NCBI GenBank assembly: GCA_002381645.1
Contig: DFXE01000007.1
Location: 329,404 to 393,403, forward strand
DNA from: Bacteroidales bacterium UBA4116
Lineage (GTDB): Bacteria; Bacteroidota; Bacteroidia; Bacteroidales; Tannerellaceae
Direction: 5' to 3'
Length of the DNA stretch: 64,000 nt
Shown: one piece after another, positions 34,559 to 42,025 of the stretch
How the letters are laid out: each line of letters begins with the position of its first letter
Numbering within the stretch: position 1 is the first letter of the stretch
Position numbers and translations under genes: made by a program
Notes under the pieces: generated by a model
What the model was told of the DNA's origin: nothing
What the model saw: the letters and a program-made list of their open reading frames with translations, nothing else
Database searches by the model: none

Positions 34559-34575
34559 CGTCTAAATTTTTGACA
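34559..34575. promoter_or_regulatory. operator-like 17-mer between permease operon and regulator
   Basis: CGTCTAAATTTTTGACA contains the near-palindrome GTC-TAAATTTTT-GAC and matches 15 of 17 bases of TGTCTAAATATTTGACA at 38972-38988, which lies in front of the fourth permease. Lone half-sites (GTCAA at 34517-34521 and TTTGACA at 34537-34543) lie nearby. It is a likely binding site for the adjacent NtrC-family regulator. Confidence 0.55.
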
Positions 34576-34676
34576 TTTTGGGATATGGAATTACTTTTTG
34601 ATTCATTGTTTGTTTAAAACCCGTATATCTTTTAGCCAACATGTTTATTTAAATTGTACGTTTGTATATAAAGGAT

Positions 34677-35501
34677 ATGCGCACAGGCAAGATCATCATA
34701 GTAGACGATAACGAAACGGTACTGAAAACGCTTCGGGTAATTCTATCGCGGGAATTCCAAACCGTAGTTACGGTGCAGGTTCCAACCTTGCTCCCGGCGT
34801 TATTGCGGGATGACGATGTGGATGTGGTACTACTGGATATGAATTTCGGTACCGGTAAACAGACAGGGGGAGAAGGACTCTTCTGGCTGGACAGAATACG
34901 CGAACGCAATAATCCGCCCGAAGTAGTTTTAATTACGGCGTTCGGCGATATAGAACTGGCGGTGGTTTCTTTGAAAAAAGGAGCGGATGATTTTATTATT
35001 AAACCCTGGGATAACGATAAACTGGTTGCAACGGTTATCGCGGCCTGGGAAAAAAGACAGGAAAGAAAAGGCCGCCCGGTGTTACCATTAACAGGCAATA
35101 CCCAAAACAGGCAAACTGTGCCGGATGAACCGGATATTGTAAACGAATTAATTGATTTCTTCCTGAAAAAATATGCTGCGGCATATGGTAAGTCATATCC
35201 GTCATTGGACCGTGAAGCGCGGGACAAACTTACAGGCCAGCTGTTGGCCGGAAATATCAGGATGGTTGAACAATGTATAGAACGGGCCATGCTCCTGAAT
35301 AATGCGATACAACTAAATGCGGATGATTTTATATTTAATGAGGCAGGTCCGGTCTCCACGTCGCTCACACTTGACGATATCGAAAAGCAGTTTATTCAAA
35401 CCGTTTTAAATGAAAAGAAAGGCAACCTGACATTGGCGGCACAGCAACTCAATATTACCCGGCAAACTTTATATAATAAACTGAAGAAATATAATTTGTA
35501 A
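34677..35501 (+). CDS. NtrC-family response regulator lacking the AAA+ core
   Basis: A 274-residue regulator. Receiver domain at ~1-120: acidic pair in IIIVDDNE, phospho-acceptor Asp in VDVVLLDMNF, Thr in LITAFGD and Lys in IIKPWD, all intact. Next comes a linker, then a helical piece (VNELIDFFLKKYAAAYGKSYPSL ending GNIRMVEQCIERAMLL) that corresponds to the lid subdomain of sigma-54 activators. The Fis-type HTH closes it (LTLAAQQLNITRQTLYNKLKKY). Walker A, the GAFTGA loop and Walker B are all missing, so it should not be able to drive sigma-54. The ATG at 34677 fits family N-termini; one at 34662 is also open. Its kinase gene starts 18 bases after its stop. Confidence 0.9.
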   Translation: MRTGKIIIVDDNETVLKTLRVILSREFQTVVTVQVPTLLPALLRDDDVDVVLLDMNFGTGKQTGGEGLFWLDRIRERNNPPEVVLITAFGDIELAVVSLKKGADDFIIKPWDNDKLVATVIAAWEKRQERKGRPVLPLTGNTQNRQTVPDEPDIVNELIDFFLKKYAAAYGKSYPSLDREARDKLTGQLLAGNIRMVEQCIERAMLLNNAIQLNADDFIFNEAGPVSTSLTLDDIEKQFIQTVLNEKKGNLTLAAQQLNITRQTLYNKLKKYNL

Positions 35502-35519
35502 CCGCAAAAGATAAAAAGT

Positions 35520-36518
35520 ATGTTGAATCGCCGATTCCACCGGATTATTGTTGTCGGAGTAACAGGGATTGTATTATTCTCGGTTGCGGGAGCGTGGCTG
35601 TTCGTCAGCCGTACTTCTTTATTTTTCGCATTTGTATGCGCTTGTACGGTCGTAGCCCTTGCTATCATGCTGGTTAGGGAAATGGGAAAGACAGACCGCC
35701 AGTTGGTGAATTTTTTCGGTGCGATCAATAATAACGATTTCAATGTTCACTTCACGGAAAAAGGTAATGATAAATTCCTGAAGGGATTATTCGGGGAGAT
35801 GAACCGGATTATGGAACAGTTTGAAAACAACCAGACCGAACTGGAGGAACGGAGGCTTTATTATGAAAGCATTATCAGGGTGCTGACGCACGAGATCAGG
35901 AATTCCATTACCCCGATAGCTTCTTTGTCGGCCGATCTGATAAGCTATACCGACGAATACGGAAAGAACGGGTTGATCGATGGGCTGCAAACCATTAACC
36001 AGCAGGCTCAACAGCTAAATACATTCCTTAATGCATATCACCGGTTAACACACCTGCCTGATCCCGTTAAGACTAAAGTGAATATCCGCTTATTGTTTGA
36101 TAAGCTTGAACGTTTATTGGGTTCCGAACAGGGCAGTCAAAATATCCGGTATAGTTCGCCGGAAGATATGGAGATCATGCTCGATCCTCACCTGATAACC
36201 CTGGCTCTCATCAATCTTATACGTAATTCGCTACAGGCCACGACTGATAACCGGGAACCGAAGATAAGGGTAGAAGCAGGTATGGAAACCCCTTTTTTGT
36301 TTATACAGGTGACCGACAACGGGGAAGGTATTCCGCGGGACAGGCTGGAAATCATATTTACCCCGTTTTATTCAACCAAGAAAGAAGGAAGCGGAATAGG
36401 GCTTCCGTTATCCCGCCGTATTATTCAACTTCATGGCGGCGAATTGATCGTAAACTCGGAACCGGGTACGAGAACAGTATTCCGGATGAGGTTTACGGCG
36501 TTTCCTCATAATTTTTAA
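35520..36518 (+). CDS. sensor histidine kinase
   Basis: A 332-residue membrane kinase. Two transmembrane helices near residues 10-30 and 35-50 leave almost no periplasmic loop, so it senses inside the membrane or cytoplasm. A HAMP-like linker leads to the H-box (VLTHEIRNSITPIASLSADL, phospho-accepting His) and the ATP-binding domain: N-box NLIRNSLQAT, G1 DNGEGIPRD and G2 GSGIGLPLSRRI. It is the cognate kinase of the preceding regulator (same strand, 18 bases apart). Such kinases beside permease operons are common in Bacteroidetes. Confidence 0.92.
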   Translation: MLNRRFHRIIVVGVTGIVLFSVAGAWLFVSRTSLFFAFVCACTVVALAIMLVREMGKTDRQLVNFFGAINNNDFNVHFTEKGNDKFLKGLFGEMNRIMEQFENNQTELEERRLYYESIIRVLTHEIRNSITPIASLSADLISYTDEYGKNGLIDGLQTINQQAQQLNTFLNAYHRLTHLPDPVKTKVNIRLLFDKLERLLGSEQGSQNIRYSSPEDMEIMLDPHLITLALINLIRNSLQATTDNREPKIRVEAGMETPFLFIQVTDNGEGIPRDRLEIIFTPFYSTKKEGSGIGLPLSRRIIQLHGGELIVNSEPGTRTVFRMRFTAFPHNF

Positions 36519-36587
36519 GGATAAAAAGACAAAATATAGCTGTACGAATTTATTAAATCTTTAATTTTAAGGATAAAATCATTTTAA

Positions 36588-37382
36588 ATGAATAAGACTA
36601 CATACAAGGTTAAGAAAATGGATTGCCCGTGCGAAGAAAATCTTATCCGCATGAAACTTGAAGGTTATCCATTTGTCAAAAGACTTGAATTTGATTTATC
36701 CAACCGGCTTGTATACATATTCCATGAAGGCCATGATCATATGCTTGAGGATGCCCTGCATTCCCTTGCGTTGGATTCCTTGCGGATAGATTCTACTATC
36801 GAAAAACGTGATATCTGGACAGAGGATAATACACATCAGAGAGATGTTTTACGAAAGGTCCTATTTATTAATTTTGCTTTTTTTGTCCTGGAAATGGCCT
36901 TTGGTATTTTATCTAAGTCAATGGGATTAGTTGCCGATAGCCTGGATATGCTGGCCGATGCCCTTGTTTACGGTATGAGCTTAATGGTTGTAGGGGCAGC
37001 GCTTGAACGAAAAAAAAAGGTTGCCTTAGGAAGCGGCATTATTCAAATAGCACTGGCGATATTTGGGTTGATTGAAATTATCAAACGTTTTATCGGAATT
37101 GAAGTTATGCCGGATTTCAGATCAATGATAGGGATATCTTTCCTTGCTTTGTTGGCTAACTCCTATTGCCTTTGGTTATTACACCGTTCAGAAAGCAGGG
37201 ATGTACATATGCAGGCCAGTCTTATTTTTTCCGCTAATGATGTAATCATCAACATCGGCGTTATATCAGCCGGTTTGTTTGTATGGTTGTTCAAGAGTAA
37301 CATTCCCGACCTGGTAATCGGTATTATTGTATTTTTAATCGTAATCAAAGGAGCTTTCCGGATTATCGGGTTATCCAAATGA
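36588..37382 (+). CDS. CDF-family-like cation transporter with metal-binding head
   Basis: A 264-residue protein. Residues 1-80 resemble an HMA-type domain, with MDCPCEENLIRMKLEG as the potential metal-binding loop. Residues ~88-262 form a cation-diffusion-facilitator-like membrane domain of six helices. TM2 carries VADSLDMLADALVYG with several Asp residues. In TM5 the usual His-x3-Asp metal pair is not seen: ASLIFSANDVIINIG has the Asp only. It may therefore carry another metal or be atypical. The gene follows the kinase by 69 bases and could share its transcript. Confidence 0.75.
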   Translation: MNKTTYKVKKMDCPCEENLIRMKLEGYPFVKRLEFDLSNRLVYIFHEGHDHMLEDALHSLALDSLRIDSTIEKRDIWTEDNTHQRDVLRKVLFINFAFFVLEMAFGILSKSMGLVADSLDMLADALVYGMSLMVVGAALERKKKVALGSGIIQIALAIFGLIEIIKRFIGIEVMPDFRSMIGISFLALLANSYCLWLLHRSESRDVHMQASLIFSANDVIINIGVISAGLFVWLFKSNIPDLVIGIIVFLIVIKGAFRIIGLSK

Positions 37383-37656
37383 CCCTTATTTAATTATACT
37401 TACCATACATAAATTTCCCCGCTATCCGTAAAATGTCCTTATTTTACACCTGTATAAACCGGGGATATACATATATTTGCACATTGATGAATCGGTTTCA
37501 GGTCATACAACCTTCGGTATTGCTTGCTCCATATGTTAAACAATACGGGTTCGTCTCCATGAAAAATACTGTAAAAGGGGAATAGCCTCTGGTTCCGTTC
37601 AGCTTTTGTAAACCTTGATCTAAACTGATGTATATTCATTTAATTATATAATTCCA

Positions 37657-38934
37657 ATGGCATTAGATAAAAACTGCAATATAAACAGGATAAATTGTGA
37701 CGACTATACCCAGGTCGATTTTTCAGAATACCGCGGAGATGATTTGTTCGAGGTAACAGATTATTTCTCCGCTTATTTAGAAGATGCTACCCGAAAGGGG
37801 TATATGGTTTACGGGAATCCCATATCATCGGCACCTGTTGCGGAATTTACGGTGTACGATAATTACGCGGGTAAAGAACGGAATTTCCTGAATTTCTGTT
37901 CGTATAATTATCTGGGATATTCATTTCATCCCGAAGTGATCGGCGAAGTACAGCAAACGCTGGGCAAGTACGGAACAGGCGCGGTTTCAGCCCCCCTGCT
38001 GAGCGGTTATTACGACATGACAAAAGAATTGGAAAACGGGATCGCACGGTTTAAAGGTAAGGAAGGCGCGGTCGTTTTTTCCAACGGATACGGAACGAAT
38101 CTCGGTGTACTTTCATGTTTACTCAAACAGGGAGATGTTGCCGTAATGGATATTTTGTCGCATGCTTCTATTTATGACGGGGCAAGACTGGCCGGGGCCA
38201 CCATCAAAGTATTCAGCCATAACAACGCTGAGCATCTGGAAAGGATCTTAAAAGAGTTAGACACTAAACGGGTCATTGTATGTATTGAAGGAGTATACAG
38301 TATGGACGGCGACCTGGTAGACCTGCCTGCTATCGTATCCGTATGCAAAAAGTACGGAGCAAGGATATTACTTGATGAGGCACATTCCACATTAATTTTC
38401 GGCAAACAGGGAAGAGGTGTGGCCGAGCATTTCGGACTGGAGAATGAAATTGATATAACCATTGGTACATTCAGCAAATCATTCGGCGCTATCGGAGGTT
38501 TTGCCGTAGGGAATGCAAAATTGATCTCATACATAAAAATGTATGCCCGTTCGTATGTGTTTTCCTGTGCTATAGCTCCCCATACGGCAGCAGGCATCCT
38601 TAAAGTACTTGAACTTTACGAAAAAGATAAATCCGCACTAAAGAAATTATGGGAAAACACCCGGTACATGCAGTCTGAATTAAAGAAAGCGGGACTGGAC
38701 ACCGGAGGGACGCAATCGCAGGTAATCCCCGTTATTGTGGGTAACGACCGCCGTTTGCGTGAGATCAGCCGCGTTATCCACCGCGAAGGTCTTTATACCG
38801 GAGTGGTAACTTATCCGGCAGTATCCAGCAAACGGACAAGGTTACGGTTGTCTATGTCGTCCAACCATACCAAAGAGCAGATGGACAGGTGTGTAGATAT
38901 CCTGAAAAATACTTTCGAAAAACTCCCCTTATAA
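37657..38934 (+). CDS. alpha-oxoamine synthase family enzyme (KBL/BioF/SPT-like)
   Basis: A 425-residue PLP enzyme of the fold-type I alpha-oxoamine synthases, which condense an amino acid with an acyl thioester and release CO2. Seen: FCSYNYLGYSFHPEV near the N-terminus, the His stacking on PLP in DILSHASIYDGARL, Asp in LLDEAHSTLIFGKQGRG and the PLP Lys in GTFSKSFGAIGG. It could be serine palmitoyltransferase, 2-amino-3-ketobutyrate ligase, BioF or a dedicated secondary-metabolism enzyme; the N-terminus (GYMVYGNPISSAPVAEF) is not that of Bacteroides serine palmitoyltransferase as I recall it. No acyl carrier or biotin gene is nearby. A weak TATATTTG box is at 37472-37479. Confidence 0.8.
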   Translation: MALDKNCNINRINCDDYTQVDFSEYRGDDLFEVTDYFSAYLEDATRKGYMVYGNPISSAPVAEFTVYDNYAGKERNFLNFCSYNYLGYSFHPEVIGEVQQTLGKYGTGAVSAPLLSGYYDMTKELENGIARFKGKEGAVVFSNGYGTNLGVLSCLLKQGDVAVMDILSHASIYDGARLAGATIKVFSHNNAEHLERILKELDTKRVIVCIEGVYSMDGDLVDLPAIVSVCKKYGARILLDEAHSTLIFGKQGRGVAEHFGLENEIDITIGTFSKSFGAIGGFAVGNAKLISYIKMYARSYVFSCAIAPHTAAGILKVLELYEKDKSALKKLWENTRYMQSELKKAGLDTGGTQSQVIPVIVGNDRRLREISRVIHREGLYTGVVTYPAVSSKRTRLRLSMSSNHTKEQMDRCVDILKNTFEKLPL

Positions 38935-38950
38935 TAGTTACAATCCTTTT

Positions 38951-38988
38951 TGTCAAATATTTGTACACCTATGTCTAAATATTTGACA
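38951..38988. promoter_or_regulatory. tandem operator-like sites upstream of the sigma-54 promoter
   Basis: Two pseudo-palindromes, TGTCAAATATTTGTACA (38951-38967) and TGTCTAAATATTTGACA (38972-38988), with centres 21 bases apart, about two helical turns. They lie roughly 100 to 65 bases before the -24/-12 promoter, the normal place for an enhancer-binding site. Confidence 0.7.
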
Positions 38989-39042
38989 CTTAGGAATAAA
39001 TAATACACAATATATGCTTTTATATCAGCCTCTTAAATAAGA

Positions 39043-39057
39043 TGGCACATATTTTGC
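39043..39057 (+). promoter_or_regulatory. sigma-54 (-24/-12) promoter
   Basis: TGGCACATATTTTGC fits the sigma-54 consensus TGGCAC-N5-TTGC exactly, with the GG and GC dinucleotides ten bases apart. Transcription should start about 12 bases after the GC, near 39069. This is the only match of this quality that I noticed in the window. Confidence 0.85.
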
Positions 39058-39086
39058 CATATGTAATGACAGAAAACTTACATATC

Positions 39087-41462
39087 ATGAAACAATTTAA
39101 TTATGTATGGCGCAATATTGTTAATTCTAAGGCGAATAGCCTGATCAAAATTATTTCCCTTACGTTAGGTCTTGCCGTTGCCATCGTTCTCTTCTCGAAA
39201 GTCGCATTCGAAATGAGCTATGATAAATTTTATCCGGATGCGGAACGGATATACCGGCTGCAACGCATCGTACATATGAATGGCGAACAGGCGTATGACG
39301 GTTCTATAATTAACTATCCCGTACCGGGAGCCATGAAAAACGATTTACCTGAAATAGAGAATGCTGTTGTAATGCAAAACGGCACGCACGAAACATTCCT
39401 GCTTAAAGAGAATATCAGCTATAAAGAAAAAATGATTATTGCCGATTCTACTTTTTTCGATGTATTTGGTTTTGAAATAACGGAAGGAGACAAAAAACTA
39501 CTTGGAGTGGCTTCCAATTTGTTTTTATCACAATCGGCTGCTGATCGTATTTTTGGGGAAACCTCCCCGGTAGGACAAACGCTTCAATTTAAAAATGATG
39601 GATCTAACGTAACCGTTGCGGGTATTTTTAAAGATATCCCGGATAATTCCCATTTCGACTTTGATATGGTATTATCTATACAAACATACAGGAAAGACTG
39701 GGGTGAAATAAATGCAGAGTGGTGGATAGGGCGTGATAGTTATGTTGGATATGTAAAACTGCAACCGGGTGTAACACCGGCAGAAGTGGAAGCCAAACTT
39801 CCGGATATGCTGGATAAATATTACGATGTAGAAAGTTTTTTCGGACAAGGTTCTAATTTTTCTTATTTCCTCAACCCTGTCAGGGAGTTGCATTCAGGGA
39901 ATGATACGATAAAACGAATGCTATTGATACTTACCCTGCTGGCTTTTTCATTATTGTTCGTATCTGCAATGAACTACGTATTGAATTCGATTTCTTCTTT
40001 AGGATCGCGTGCCAAATCGATAGGGGTTCATAAATGCAACGGTGCAACGAACGGGAATGTCTTCTTTATGTTCATTATCGAAACTATAATATTAATCGGC
40101 ATTTCCCTTGTTTTAACCGCCATTCTATTAACCGCCTTCAGGGCCCCTATCGAAGGTTTATTGCAAAATTCTTTCAGTAGCTTATTTTCGTTAAGTCACT
40201 TATGGGTAATTCTTGTTGTAATTGCTATACTGTTACTGTTTGCCGGCATACTGCCCGCTTCTATTTTTTCCGCCATACCCGTCACGCAGGTGTTCCGGGC
40301 TAAGTCAACGAATAAACGGCAATGGAAACAGGCGCTTTTATTTGTTCAATTTTCGGGAATTGCTTTTGTTGTCTGCCTGCTTTTTATCATCGTAAGGCAA
40401 TATCATATGATGATTAATAAAGACCTGGGGTATACTACTGAAAATATCCTGATTACAGAGGGGATGTCGGGAGTTACGCAGGAAAAGTTCGATTTGATCC
40501 AGAATGAATTTGCCCAAATGCCACAGGTGAGGCATATGGGTATATCAAGATTTCTGCCATTGTACGGGGGAAGCGGTCAGATGGTGATGGATGAATCGGG
40601 TGAAAATATGCTTTTTTCCTCCCGCATCATTAATACAAATCCGGATTATATCAAGGCATTCGGTATTACATTACTGGCCGGAAGTATTTTTCCACGGGAT
40701 GTCACAGAAGATTACAATAAGGTAGTAGTGAATGAATCGTTTATAGAAGCCATGGGATGGACGGATTCTCCCATCGGCAAAACCATCCATTTACCGGGGG
40801 GAAGAAGGATGGAAATATTAGGGTTGGTAAAGAATTATCAGCTATCGTCATTGCATGCTCAGAAATCGGCCATGTTTAAAGACATACCTCCTTTAATTAT
40901 TGTGCCTATGGTACCTCCTTACAGTTTTCGGAATGCAGTCATTCTACGGGTAGATCATCTGGATGCGCCTCTTCAGGCTATGATGTCGGATAAGTTAAAG
41001 GAATTATCAGATAATCAGGAAGCTTATTTTACAGATTATAAGTCTATGCTGGATTTAAGTTACCTGGACGCCTTATTGTTCCGTAATTCTATACTTGTTG
41101 CTTCTTTACTAATGCTGATCATTACCTTACTGGGACTGATTGGTTATACCGCTGATGAGATTGGAAGGAGAAGTAAAGAAATTGCGATCCGGAAAATAAC
41201 GGGAGCTACAGCTTCAGGCATTCTGAAAATCATATCAAAAGATATACTATTGGTTTCGATCCCGGCAATTTTAATTGGGCTTGTGATATCTTACGTGACA
41301 GCGAATCAATGGCTGATGCAATTTGCCGTTAAAATCCCGTTGAACGCATTTATTTTCCTTTCAAGCGGCCTGGCTGTATTGGTAATAATACTGCTGTGCG
41401 TGGCTGTACGATCATGGGAAGTGGCGAATGACAATCCGGTAAACAGCATCAAAGCGGAATAA
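39087..41462 (+). CDS. FtsX/MacB-type ABC transporter permease (sigma-54 controlled)
   Basis: A 791-residue permease of the same architecture as the three minus-strand paralogues but clearly diverged: N-terminal MKQFNYVWRNIVNSKANSLIKI, helix IISLTLGLAVAIVLFS, periplasmic MacB core, FtsX modules with SLGSRAKSIGVHKCNGAT and RSKEIAIRKITGAT, end NPVNSIKAE. The frame is open from an ATG at 39042, but a sigma-54 promoter occupies 39043-39057 and mRNA should start near 39069, so 39087 is the first usable ATG in this frame. A terminator follows the stop. Confidence 0.88.
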   Translation: MKQFNYVWRNIVNSKANSLIKIISLTLGLAVAIVLFSKVAFEMSYDKFYPDAERIYRLQRIVHMNGEQAYDGSIINYPVPGAMKNDLPEIENAVVMQNGTHETFLLKENISYKEKMIIADSTFFDVFGFEITEGDKKLLGVASNLFLSQSAADRIFGETSPVGQTLQFKNDGSNVTVAGIFKDIPDNSHFDFDMVLSIQTYRKDWGEINAEWWIGRDSYVGYVKLQPGVTPAEVEAKLPDMLDKYYDVESFFGQGSNFSYFLNPVRELHSGNDTIKRMLLILTLLAFSLLFVSAMNYVLNSISSLGSRAKSIGVHKCNGATNGNVFFMFIIETIILIGISLVLTAILLTAFRAPIEGLLQNSFSSLFSLSHLWVILVVIAILLLFAGILPASIFSAIPVTQVFRAKSTNKRQWKQALLFVQFSGIAFVVCLLFIIVRQYHMMINKDLGYTTENILITEGMSGVTQEKFDLIQNEFAQMPQVRHMGISRFLPLYGGSGQMVMDESGENMLFSSRIINTNPDYIKAFGITLLAGSIFPRDVTEDYNKVVVNESFIEAMGWTDSPIGKTIHLPGGRRMEILGLVKNYQLSSLHAQKSAMFKDIPPLIIVPMVPPYSFRNAVILRVDHLDAPLQAMMSDKLKELSDNQEAYFTDYKSMLDLSYLDALLFRNSILVASLLMLIITLLGLIGYTADEIGRRSKEIAIRKITGATASGILKIISKDILLVSIPAILIGLVISYVTANQWLMQFAVKIPLNAFIFLSSGLAVLVIILLCVAVRSWEVANDNPVNSIKAE

Positions 41463-41488
41463 ACATGTTCATACTACCGATAAATAAA

Positions 41489-41525
41489 AAACGGGACGCC
41501 TTTCCGGACGTCCCGCTCTTTTCCC
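41489..41525. terminator. convergent terminator hairpin
   Basis: Stem CGGGACG (41493-41499) / CGTCCCG (41510-41516) flanked by an A-run on the left and CTCTTTTCC on the right. It serves the fourth permease and probably the convergent NifX-like gene. Confidence 0.75.
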
Positions 41526-41565
41526 GACAATCATTGACGATTGTGGTTTTGTTATTTCCTTTTAA

Positions 41566-41862
41566 TCATAAAATAAACGTTTGAAACAACCTGTCGTCCG
41601 ACAGTTCGTCATATCCCCTTACATTTATTCCCAGTTTACGAAAGAAGGAGCGAAGTTGCTCATCTACATCGGGAGTATAAATCTCCTTAACCTTCTTTGT
41701 CAGCGCCCAGGATGTCAACGCTTTTACATCCTTTGTTGATTTGAGAGTTTCATTTTCTACTCCAACTACCTTGTCTTTCTCAACATCAAATACAACAGCC
41801 TGCTCATAATTATTGGTTGTTTTCGGCTGTTTCTTACTCTTCAATAACAATGCAATTTTCAT
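41566..41862 (-). CDS. small NifX/NifB-like fold protein
   Basis: A 98-residue protein starting at MKIALLLKSKKQPKTTNN. Its strand-helix order (VVFDVEKDKVVGVENET, then VKALTSWALTKKVKEIYTPDVDEQLRSFFRKLGINVRGYDEL) resembles the dinitrogenase iron-molybdenum cofactor (NifX/NifB C-terminal) fold. There is no nitrogenase context, and many such proteins are orphans with unknown roles. The ATG at 41862 is preferred; the frame opens ten codons earlier. Assignment to the fold is by pattern, so confidence is moderate. Confidence 0.6.
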   Translation of the reverse strand: MKIALLLKSKKQPKTTNNYEQAVVFDVEKDKVVGVENETLKSTKDVKALTSWALTKKVKEIYTPDVDEQLRSFFRKLGINVRGYDELSDDRLFQTFIL

Positions 41863-42025
41863 ACCATCATAGTTTTGTTTCTCACTTATCAAATATCGAC
41901 AAAAAAATTTACAATAGATAGGTCAATTTTGCAATTTTACTGTTCCAAATACTGATTATAGTAATTATTAATAAAACGGATGGTAAAACCCCGATAGTAT
42001 AAAAAGAAAGTTATTGATGGTTAAT

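Noticed and set aside
34395..34676. Sigma-54 promoter for the three-permease operon
   Set aside because: No TGGC-N-TTGC pair with the required ten-base spacing could be found on the minus strand; GC-rich candidates near 34457-34475 have spacings of 7 or 9.
39042..39086. Start of the fourth permease at 39042
   Set aside because: The first codons of that frame are the sigma-54 promoter itself; the transcript should start after them.
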